A DNA stretch of 64,000 nt, taken from assembly GCA_013397115.1 (NCBI GenBank), contig VWZW01004616.1:314420-378419 (forward strand). The letters are read 5' to 3'. Of the stretch, positions 11,601 through 23,600 are shown one piece after another. The DNA comes from Edolisoma coerulescens. Lineage: Eukaryota; Chordata; Aves; Passeriformes; Campephagidae. Each line of letters starts with the position of its first letter. The stretch's first letter is position 1. The translations under genes and the position numbers were made by a program. The notes beneath the pieces were generated by a model, which worked only from the letters and a program-made list of their open reading frames with translations, did not search any database and was not told the DNA's origin.

Positions 11601-14600
11601 ACCACAAATTTGAGCAAAGTCATGTCGAGTCAGGGCTCTCTTGGCTCACCAAAGACCTTATCTGCCTCACAGGGCAGTGCGGCTCCGTGGGTGCTTCTTC
11701 GCAAAAGGAGAGGGCACTGCAGCCCCTTAGCCAGTGGCCACGGTAGCACCTTGGTCCTAGCTGACGTCAGCAGCTCAACTCCTCCTAAGCGCTCCCCTGT
11801 CAAAAGCCTGCCCTTCTCTCCCTCGCAGGTAGATCAAGACTTCTGCACAGATGTTACTAATTCTCAAAAGTCACCCCAGTCTTAACAATTTAGAAACTAA
11901 TCCTTTGGAACAAATGACTAATTACCGTTGTGCTTGTTGATTTCACTCTGTGTTTGAATCTTCTCACTGCTCCTAGCCTCCACCACTGAGTTTAGTTAAT
12001 CAGCAAACTAACTGTTGATTCTTGTCTTTTAAATTCATCTGTGGGGCTTGGTTTTTTGTGTTGTGGTTTTTTGCCTTTTTGGATCTTTTTTGTAGGGGAA
12101 TGTGACTCCTTGCTTTACTCCAACTACTAGAGTTTAACATTTCTGATCATTTGTGATACTTTCCATCTCTGTCCACTTACAGTATGATTCATTGACCTAG
12201 AAAACCCCAAACTGCATTTAAATAGCATTCAGGTTGTGAGACAAACTGACAACAACCAGAAAATTCAAATCACACTCGCCATCCTCTGCCCAGGCTGTGA
12301 GAGTTGGAGTGGAATAGGAATGAGGAGGAAAATGGCCTGTTAAAATGGCCTGGCATGCACTTTCAAATTTCTGATGATGGTTGCTTTGTTTCACAGCTGT
12401 AGCACTATTTAAAAGTGTTTTGGATTTTTTGTTTGTCTGTGTTGTTTTGCTTTAGTCTTCAATGTCAAAGAAACACTATTTCATGAAGGACAGTAAAAGA
12501 TTTCATGTAATGATTTCCTGCTGTATTTCCCGTTACCCGTTACCTAGGTATTTTAATTGTATGTCATTTATGCAGTGAAAGCCAGATTTTCTTACATGCC
12601 ACATTTTTATGAAGTGGCAGATTGAATCTAGAAGGTAATACATTGAATTGTTGTCAGAATAAAGGATACCACTATGCTCACAGATTTGTGGATGCTAGAA
12701 ATAGAAACAATATTTTAGGTTACTAGGTAGAACACATGCCAGAGCAGTTTCTCCAAACAAATAGTGCTGCATCCTTTTCAGTCAGCTGTTTCCATTCCAA
12801 AGCATTCCATGTACCTGTCACAGGTGGCAGTTTTCATTTTATGCTCTGAAAATGAAGCACTTTCTTTTGAGAGAGATGATAGGAAATTTATTTTCCTGTC
12901 ATAAACACTTTATTTACTGCCCTAAAAGCCCCTAGATGCCCCATATAAATCTTTGTGGAATTTAACCCCATTTCCTGTGGGTTTGTTTCTGAAACATCCC
13001 TTGCTCATTTTCACCCAGTTTCTTGGGCACACTGCTCTTAATTAAAATTTATTTGGAGAAAATCCAAATCAGGCTCTGAAAGTGATGGAAAGTGTTTCTC
13101 ATTGGAACAGAGTGTCATTTCCTTTAGAATTTCCCTCTCTAGCTTCCTGAGCCAAACCATTGAGTATTTTTTCTCAATGTAGTCAGGTACCCCACATACC
13201 CCTACTCATATCATAGGGTCAGAAGAGCGATTCATGTCAATCAGAAGAAAACAATTTCTTTGTCTTCTGTTCAATAATGTCAGCTTAAGAGGCCAGCCAT
13301 GTAATCTGGATGTTCCTGTTAATTTTTTCTTTCCACACCTGCAGTTCTTAAACACCTCATCCAATCACGAAAACTTGAACCTGGAAAACCCTGCACTTAC
13401 CTCCACGCCGGTATGTGGCCATAAGATGGCAGTTACCACCCCGTTCCACAGGGACCAGAATTTCAAAGCTCAGAAGGAAAACCATGTGTAAGTCTGTTGT
13501 CTTGTTGAACTCCTGAAGATCCATTTCTTCAGGTTTGCATGCTATCAAAGTTGCCGGGTCAGCGTATGCTTCAGGCTGTAAGAGGGTAGGTTTAGAGACA
13601 AGGAAAGAATTCTTTGCTGAGAGGGTGGTGAGGCACTGGAACAGGTTGGCCAGAGAAGTTTTGAGTGGCCTATCCTTGGATGAAGCCCTGGGCAACCTGA
13701 TCTCGTGGAAAGTGTGCCTGCCTGTGGCAGGGCATTTGGAACTAGATGATCTTTAAGGACTGTTCCAACCTCAACCATTCTACAATTCTACTCTTCCTGC
13801 AAAGCTGTTTGTGCACACATTCAGATTTTTCTTAGTTGGGAATAAAACTTCCACTTTATGACTGTGGAGGTAGGTTATTAATACAGAAAACCATGCATAT
13901 AGGCTCACCAGTTTTTAAAGTAAAATCATTACACCTTATCACAGTCAAATAGATGTTCTGCTGTAAAAGCAAAATGGATTATAGGATCGCAGGGAAATAT
14001 TTTCCAAAGTCTTACAACAATACTGCTGAATGCACGTATTTCTGTAAAGAGGTAGTATTTCCAAGCATCTTCCTTTAAAGTTCCTCTCCTTCTTTTTAAA
14101 GTTTCAGGACTCCAGCAATCAAGAGGTCGATATTAGAAAGCTCTCCAAGAACACCCACTCCATTCAAAAATGCACTTGCAGCTCAGGAAATCAAATACGG
14201 TCCTTTGAAGATGCTGGTAAGAAGGAAACAATGATAAAAGTTGCTTTGATATTAGTGCAGAGGGATGTTCTGGGACTTGGATATAACATTTCTTTCTTTC
14301 AGCCTCAAACTCCAACTCATCTTGTAGAAGATCTGCAGGATGTTATCAAGCAGGAGACGGAGGAATCTGCAATAGTGGCTGGGCTACATGAAAGCGGACC
14401 CCCTTTGCTGAAGAAAATCAAACAAGAGGTAAATCTCAAACTTACCTGAGGCAATTTAATTCAGAACTCTTTGCTGAGAAACTTATACCAATGGCTTTTC
14501 TGTTAAATAGCTGTGTCTGTTTTTCTTTCATGTGAGCCCCAAGATCTTAGTGTCAGTTCCATATAGTATACTAGGCATGTCTAATTCATCCCCCATTGAT

Positions 14601-17600
14601 TTCCATAGAAGTCTTTCTGCTGTTTTCAGCAGGGGTTTGCTTGGGCCGTTCTAATGCAGTTTTCGTTTGAAACTTAAAAAGAAAAGAAAAATTAGACGTG
14701 AATTTGGATTGAATCTTTCAAATATTGGTGAAAAGTATAGAAGAACCCCATGGGGACCAAGCTCCATGGAGTGACTTAGAAACCTGAACATTTGAGGACA
14801 TTGCATTATATTACTTTGTCACTAAAGTTCTAAAAATACATGTATTCTCAATCCTTTCTAGGGGATTAAACTCCTGAATACTGACAGAGCACTGAGTGCA
14901 AGTATTCAAAGTTTTATTAGATGGGGATTTTTTTGAGAACCTTGAACTTTTTTCTTCTGCAAAGAGCAAGGCTGCTTTAAAAGATGTTTCTGTAAACATG
15001 CATTATGCACCTCTGTGAAATATATTTGTTCAATTTATTAAGCAACTGACAAAAATCTCCTGGTCAGTTATGTGCTGGTTGCATCATGTCTTTTCTGCTT
15101 TCAGGTGGAGTCTCCAACAGATAAAGCCGGAAATTTTTTTTGCTCAAATCACTGGGAAGGAGAAAACCTGAACACTCAGCTCTTTACACCTGGGTCTGCT
15201 ATGGAAGATGTGCCAGTAAGTACAAGTTTTCACACCATCAAAGGAATTCTTTGTTTTACATCCCCCTTCAGTCCTTAAATGCAAGAGAAAGAATATTTTT
15301 TCTGATTTTCTCTACAAGTAGGCTTTATTCCTTATTTCCATGTCATTTTCCTGTACTGAGCACAAAAAGCAAAATGCTACTCTTAATTAATCACTGTGAT
15401 GCCAATAGAAGGTTGCAGAAGTTGCAGTCATTTTGCAGCCCACAGACTTTGAAGAGCCTACACTAGGAGGATGCCTTCACCTGTGTGTAGAAATGACTAG
15501 ATCATGGAGCTAAAAACCGGTGAAAACGAGAGAGAGAGTCTCTCTTGGTTTTTGCAAAGGAGATCTTGCTTGAGCACAGTTCCCTTTGCATTACCAGGTC
15601 TCAGGACTATTCAGTGTAACTGTTATTCTTGAACTTGGGATTTTCACTGGATGGAAAACCCTTGCATATGGCAATGCTCCTGCAAAGCCAAGTCCCAGGG
15701 ACACCAGGCTGAGGTCTGCTCCTCATCTGTGGCTGTGCCCAGTGTAGCAACTTCTGCACTCAAGCTGAGTTTCCTTACAATGCATTTGAATTCAGATTGT
15801 TCTCATGAGCTGCTGAAAACCTTTTTCTGTTTTCTTTTCCTGTTCAGAATCTTCTTACCAGTTCCATTTTAAAGATGCCTGTGTCTGAAGATGATGATAG
15901 TTTTCACAAAACAGTTGCAGTGCCTAGAAACAGGTCACTAGCTAGTCCTCTGCAGGTAACTATTCTTTGATGAAAGTATTCTCTGTATATAAAAATACAT
16001 ATATACATCCATATATAAATTTCTTTCTCACCGACTGATTTTAAGTTTTGAGTACGGAAGAATGAAATGTTCAGATGAATGTGGCTGAGGATCTCACTTT
16101 GCTTGTGGGGCGTGAGGGCACAGTGACTGCAGCAGTGCCGGGAAGCTAAACAGGGCATAGCTCCACGTGTGGGGTACTGTAACTCAGCTGGGTGCAGTGT
16201 TAAATTGGTAGGATGGAGAATTAATATGGACCAGAGGCTTTTTTTTCTATAGACCTCTTGTAGGCAGCCCTGCTGTTTTGGAGATTTGAGTGGTGTGCTG
16301 GTGGCCAGAACTTGTGACTGGCCTTGGGATGAGAAGGGAGACTCTAGCGCTGCTTGGCTGGCACAGGTGTGGCCAATACTGCCCATCCAGCCCAGCACCA
16401 GGATGGCCTTTCTCCAGTGTGGGCTAAATATGTAATTGTTGTAACATAAGTCAGATGTGAGGCTGGGGTTTATGTGTCTGTGCTTTTGCCAAGTGTTAAC
16501 AAACATATGCATTTGCTGTACTTTAAAATACAGCTGTTACCGAGGGGGTGATCCCAAGTCATTAGTTTGGCACCCACCCACCCAGTTTGGCAGCTCTTGT
16601 GTGCTTTAGATGGAACCCACAGCAAGTCATTCAGAAAACAAAACATAATTTCTGTATTTCTGAGGTAGATGAGTGAGTGATTTTGTAGCCCTTCTCCACA
16701 TGGGAGAACTAAAGGAAAGTGTCTCATTCCCCAGGGTGAGTCACTGTCAGGAAGGAAATTGTAACTCCATAGTTCCTGCCTTTCAGACAGATAGTCCACA
16801 TGGCTAATCCTTTCTTTCCTCCCACTTTCCAGAATTTACATTAGGGCTTATTTACAGTAGGAAGGAATGAATAAAGGCTGGTTTTGATGAAGCGTTTCTA
16901 GCCAGGCATTAAAAAAGGAGAGAGTAAAATTTTACACATGTCCGCGTTTGGCACAGTTTGCCATGGAGCAGGCTTGTGTTTTGTGCTGCAGGATCATTTG
17001 ATGAAAAACAGCTTAGGAGAGCAGGGATTAGGACTCCTCTTGGCATGGGGGTGTCTCTTGGGGCCAAAGATTCACACTCCATGTTGTTTACCTGCTCTTT
17101 CCTCATGAGCTGTGTTTCTTGGCTGTACCGTGGTAGACAGCTGAGGGAAGGGTTTGAAGATCCACTGCCCCTGGTCTGGGGCAGTATATAGGGGCTGAAT
17201 TCAGACCCACCTCGTGGCAAAGGAGCCTGGCTCTCCAGCTCTGCAGGGGTTTGCTGGAGCTCCCTGGTGGGTGTGTGGGAGGAGGCTGCTGGTCCCCAGC
17301 ACCTGTCCGTGACCTCCGCCAAACTCTGAGCTCCTCCGTAGGTCTAGGGCAAGATTTTCAGGTAGCTAAGCAGCATAGGTTGTGTGTTGTCCTGTTAGTG
17401 GTAATTGTCTGCACTCTGGCTGTAATAAAAAAGAAGGATCTGAGAGGTCTGTAAAATAGGATCTTTTGATCTTTGGTGTAACAGTGTTATGTTTCCTGCT
17501 ATCTAAAAATAATTTCTTCACAAGCTGCTGTAAACGAAAGGGCTTGTTTAACCTTTTGTCCTCACTCATGCTGATTTTGTTCAGGAAGTTTACATGAGTC

Positions 17601-20600
17601 AATTTGTGGATCATTCTGGATTCAATTCTTCAGTCCTTACTCAGGAAAAGCATGTTAAAAGTCAGGTATTCTCATTGTTTGGATAAAGAGGACCTTTTCT
17701 TAAGTAGGAACTGAGTTAAAAAGGACTTCCCAACTCTTCTCAGCGTTTAAAGTCTGTTGAACTGAAAGAAAAAGTAGTTGTAAAAAGCCCCAAAATGAAT
17801 AGTTAGTATGCAGCTTCTTGGCGTACTAGTATGAAGGTAAAATTGTTCTCTCTGCTGATGAAACATTGAGCTTTTCAGCTGAAATGTAATCTTACATGAA
17901 GAATGAGGCTTGGGGTTTCTGTGATGGTGGCACAGGCAGCTTTTTCAGAATGAAATACGGACTTTTTATAACAATGCAGTATTGTCTGCCAGAGGCTGCA
18001 CTCCCTGGTTAGGACTTGGTGTCGTGGTTAAAAGTAATGGTAAAGCTGCTTGGCTTCATGTCAGAGGGGAGGAGTTTGGCCCCGTGCAGCTCAGAAAGGA
18101 TGTGTAGTCTGTCTCTGTTTCACACCAGAAGCTGCTGCTCTGTCCCTAACGCTTCCCCTCCTCCACCCCAGTGTAAGTGGACTTCTATGACTGAGACACA
18201 GCATGTCTAAAGGGTGCAAAGCCGTGGAAGATGTTAGCTTTTGTGCTTGTTGTTGGCTGGTTGCGTTTTGTACGTGACCAGATTTTAGCATGTTATTGTT
18301 CCATGCTTTCTACCCTTCCTGGTTTAGAATTTGGTATCTCACCCTCATACATGAACACATGCATGGACACAAACAAACACTGGACTAAATCCACTGATCC
18401 CATGAAAGTAGACATTAAGCATGAGGGAACTCATGTGGGTGAAATTTAATTGTGTCTGCATGTGTTGACATTGCTGTTGTTAATATTTTGGGCCTGATCC
18501 AACTGTTCTTACTTAGGCAAATTCTCATTGACTTCAGTCCAAGAAAGAATTACAGCAATCTCTGTACCTTGGGATCTGTTCATGGAGAGGGAAGAGAGAA
18601 ACAAAGACAGCACTAAACTTAGGGGATTTTTTTAATATGCTTGGTTCTTAAAATTCCAGTTTCTTTTAAATTTGAACTAAGATAAGAGGGAGACGGTATA
18701 TTTACCAGCCCACAGTTCTCCATTGCTTTAATAATTTGCACTGCATTTACATAAAGATATTTGGCTAGCGACAAACTGATCAAAATCCTTGATTACTTAC
18801 TGTTTTGCTGTTAAATTCCAAAGAAGGCAAGAGTAGCAAATGTTCAAACACATCTCTAAGGATACTTTTTACTGCATTTTGGGTACACAACTGATCATAT
18901 GCCATTTAGTAAATAGCAGCTGATGACCATGTCAGATAGCACAATGTGATTCACCATCACTTAGCAGGAACAGCATGTTGCATCATTTGGCATGTGAGGT
19001 CAGGTAGCTCCATATCATACCACTGGAGTTTGGTGGTGTCAGTGTTGTACAGAGCAAAGGGAGAAGAAGCCTCTCTAGACCCAAGAAGAGTTTGGGCTTT
19101 ATCTTCATTCAGTCCCCTGTTAAGTCTCTCTGAGATGTTGGATGTAAAGGCAGTTTTGTGTAAGATCTTTCTGGTAAGGTGTGAGGGTTCAGCCAGCTCT
19201 TTTTTCCTACATGACAAATCTCATGGTTGTGCATTGAGAATTGTCTGACTGGCAGAAGCAGGAATGTTTCACCAACCCCACATGTTGCCTTGGTGTGTAC
19301 TTACTCTGCATTGCATGGATCCCAAGTATTTCTGCTTTGTATTCATGGGGTTAGTCAAAACCTGTATTTTTGCACTCTGTATTTTTGTCACTTAGTTGTG
19401 TGTCAGGGAGGTTTTGGCCTTACTAACAACTTTTCCAAGGGTTAAGATTTTGGGATAACATACTCCAATACCAAGACAAACAGATGATCTGTACTGAGCA
19501 TGTGCTTGAATTTTGCCTTGTAAGAGGTTACATAAAAACCCCTCTGTTTCTGTCCCTTCCTATGTAAAAGTTAAATTTTATTTCACATTATGTTCTGTAG
19601 CAGTAGCGGTATATAATACAAGCTATCCTAACATAGACATTTTAACAGATAGAAAAGTAGGCTAAATCACAGACCTTCCACCTAACCCTGCAGGCTATCA
19701 AAAGACACCATGAAATGGAGCCTTTTAAGAAAATAGTGCTGCTTTGATATCTTCTTCCCCCAGTAACAAAGGAAACAACACAAGGTAGAAGCCCTGCAAG
19801 CTAAAGAGAATGTTCTTCAACCCCTAGCTCCTGCCACTTTCCATTTTTTAACCACAGACTGACACATTTCAGCTCGAATTTCCTGACTTTCGGCAGTTTG
19901 TGTAGCCATTTTCTTCAAAGAGTAAGTTTAAAGGATTTTAAAACAGTTACTTGGTTAACCTTTTTTCAAGTGTTTGAGCTGTCATGAAGCTTCATTTTCT
20001 CAGTTTAAAAAGTGAAATGTTGTTTTATTTGCAGCTATTGGTAAGACAAAATGGCCAGGAAGGCAGCATGGTCTCCTGCAGCAGCAGCAGGCTTTCTCTG
20101 TTTTTCCTGCATGGCTTTGTTAGGGAAAGAAGGTCCTGAAATCTCATATTCTTCTTTGTTTAATCAAGGGAGAGGGGGAAGCACGCTGTGTTTGAGATTT
20201 GCACAGCAAGGGAAGGTAGCCCCACAGGTTTCCCTCGCTTGTGTTGCCCCTTCTTTCCCCAGTGACTGATGTGTACGGGAAGGAGCAGTGCTTGGCACAG
20301 CTGAGGGAGCAAGAGAAGGTTCAAAGTTACAGGTCAGCCATTGCATGTTTTCCTCCCAGGTCGGCAGAATTTGGGTTGCAAACAGGTGCCCTAACTGGGG
20401 ATGGTCTCTCAGGAAGAAAAGAAGTGACAGCTTAACCATTAGCCATTTGCAGCAATGTATTCTGATCTGTGAAAAAAAAAAAGATTACTTAAAGACAAAA
20501 CTGGAAATGGGCTGAATATCCTAGTATGAGTTGCAGGTGCTTAGCCCACTTCCATACCTTGTCCAAAAATCTTACTTCAAAAGCTCATAAATCTTGAGCA

Positions 20601-23600
20601 GGAGTTTTGTCTGAGCAAGGGCTTCAGGGTTAAGCTCTTAAAAGTGCCATCAAGTAGCTCTTTCTAGCTCTGGTATCATGCTTATAACAGAGGCTGAAAA
20701 GTTGGACCATCTTACTCTTTCACATTTAGCAAGCTGTATTTCAGAGCATCTTGGAAAGCCCCAGAGTTTAGAAGTCTGTCCTGTGCCCCAGAGGAAAGCC
20801 ACCAAGATGGGTAGAAAGAGTGGTCTGTCTTGTCAAATGAGGTAGAAAATTCATTTATGGTCACCTTAGTTTTTAATTGGTCTTTACTGTCTGGTCTTGA
20901 TAAGCAAATGGGTTTCTGCCAGTTCTGCATCCTTACAGAATAGAAAGCCATGTTACTCTACGTGATGTCCATTGTATTCTGCTAGGAAATTCTTTTGTTT
21001 AGTGCACTGTTTTACTTTTTCAGGAGTCCTGCATTTCTGTTGCAAGCCTTCTTTCCAGTGGCACATTCTGCAGATGATCCATACTATGTAATCTAAGGGA
21101 AAACTGGCAAGAAATCCAGCTTTTTGTGGCAGGGAAACATGATAAGAGACCTTCTAATAGTCTGAGCCTTGCAAGTATTTTAAATACACTAGCTTCTTTA
21201 AAATTATTTTTAAATACCGGCACAGCTTGGGTAAATTAGTGGGAATGTTTGTAACACCACTATCTTTGCTGGAGTTGCTGAAGCTACCTGCCAGCAGAGC
21301 GAAGATTTAAAAACGGTCTTCTAACACAGTTCTTTGCCCAAGGATTTTTACTACACTTTCGTCAGTTTGGGAGCTCGGTACTGCAGGACTGCAGCAGTGT
21401 TTGGTGTTGGCATTGGCTCCTAACACAAAAGGTGTCGTAACACTGGAGCTTTCTTAAGCTGTAGAGACAGCACATGAAAAGGCGGTCCAGGCTACGAGTG
21501 CAGAAGGACAAGTCCTGTTAGAAAAGCACCTTTCCACAGTGTTTTCTTCCCTTACTCCGGTCTGTTTTCTCTAGATGGTCCAAGTTTTTATTTAAAGTGT
21601 TTTAACTGGATATCCCAGTTACAGCTTTGACAGTTTGTTTACAGTTCACATTTGCCTGAGGGCAGTTGAAGGCATATTACAGGATAAATAAGATAGTTTT
21701 GCTGCCAGGAGAAGGATGTACTGGTAGGATTAATGAAGTTAAAAAAAAAAAAAAAAAGAGAGAGAAAAAGAAAAGGGGCAGGGAGAATAACATAATGACA
21801 TAGCTGGAATTGTACCATGGATCTGTAATTTTATCTTATGGGAACTCATAGTACCATACTTTCTTCTCCCCCCCCACTCCCTTATTTAAGTTAAAGAGAG
21901 AAACTGCTGTGTATGGAAGAGAAAAATACAGTGGAAGTACTGGCCAAAAAAGGTTTAAACTCTTTTAACAGACAGCAAAATTAAGACTAGTCTCCTACTC
22001 TGAGGCAATGAAAAAATTGTGTATATGGAAAAAATTTACTGTGGAAATCCCTTTCACTTCCCACTGGCTAGGAATTTAGGTGCCAAAACAAACACATCAC
22101 TCTTAGATGATTGAATTTAAGCTGGATGAATCCACTGGATCAATGAAACCATATCCATCAATTTTGATGGGGTTTCAATCAGGCCTTCTGGCTTCTGGTT
22201 ACAAAAATCTTGTGTTTCCATCCATTGATTTGCCGAGTTAGACCTTGTAAATGTGGTCAGGAAGATGCAATGAGCATTCTGCAACAGAAGCGTTCTCGCA
22301 GGGGTTTCTGTGCTGTTTTCCTGCATGGCTGTAGCCTTCTGCCTGGGTCTCTTTTTTGTTGATCCATTTGCTGAGCACTGCTGTCTGTGGGGCACTGCCA
22401 CTGTCCTGTAACAGAGCCCTGTCAGTACTTGCTGCGATGCTGGTGTGGAAGGAGACATTGTGGCACCCCTTTTTACCCTTTTTACTAAGAGATGTCATAG
22501 CTGTGTGTGCCCAGGCAGGGCAAGACGCTCTGCCTGGGTTATAGGACCCAGCACTCCCTGCCAAGGAGGGAAGGAAAACTGCTCCCATCAGGATGACTTT
22601 CACACGTGCCTCTGGCACTGCTCTGCAGGGCTGGCAAGGCACAGACATTGTGCTTTGTTTTGTGTTGGCTGCCGAGAGTTAGGGCTTCAGACAGAAGGTG
22701 TTTATTAAAAATACCCACTTAAATGTTATCTGGGTTCCCCAAGGGTAGAATTGAAAACTATGTTAGTAAATATGCTGCATCAGAAAACATACTACTTTGG
22801 GTCAAATTCTGCTTTCTTCACTGGAGCTAAGCTCTCACCACCACCACCAAGATGCAGTTACTCTCTTTTTATAAGTTTGTCACAATAGGGAAAAAAAAAA
22901 CTGTAAGTTGTCCAATTTTCTGGGAAAATACATGGGTGAAAACTTTTCTGTCCCTACAGCAAAGCTGAAGTTGTTTCAAGCAGGCTCAAGTGAGGGGTGG
23001 AGCTGGTCCCCCTGTGCTTGCTGTGCCTGCTGCCCAGTGCTCCCCAGGGCAGCCAAGCCCAGTGGGAGGGCAGAGGGTTACTGCCTGCCTGAGCAGCTTC
23101 TGCCACACTGACATCAGGTTAAAGATGAAGACCAGGCTTTCTGTGGAATGAGTGACATGTAGCAGCCTGCTGAGATGTTGGTGATATCAGGATACTGTTT
23201 TTTTTTTTCCTGCTAAGCACATGGCTGTTAATACAAAGACCGCAGTGTAGATACTAACAATTAAGTCTAATTTATGAAATAGGGACACTCCTTGCCTGAA
23301 GTTACTTATTTTTTTTAGAAATTGACATACTGTGACAAATGGACTTTTCCTTACATTTTTCATTATTTAAGGGACTGATGGTCTCTTATTTCTAGACCAG
23401 CGCATTGACGCTTTGGGGGACCACAGGGAAATACTGGTTGGACACATATTTCTGTCCTTGGAAATGATGGATATTCAGGAACTGCTTTTGAGGTATACAG
23501 AACAAATCCGACTTCTAAGTAAAACCGATGGCATTGTACCATGCATTAATTTGGTTCCTCATGCAAATACCTCTAAAACAGCAGGGGAAAATATGCACAG

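Noticed and set aside
15904..16512. 202-codon open frame on the minus strand overlapping exon 14
   Set aside because: It overlaps a certain MYB exon antisense, matches no known protein, and has no splice or poly(A) support.
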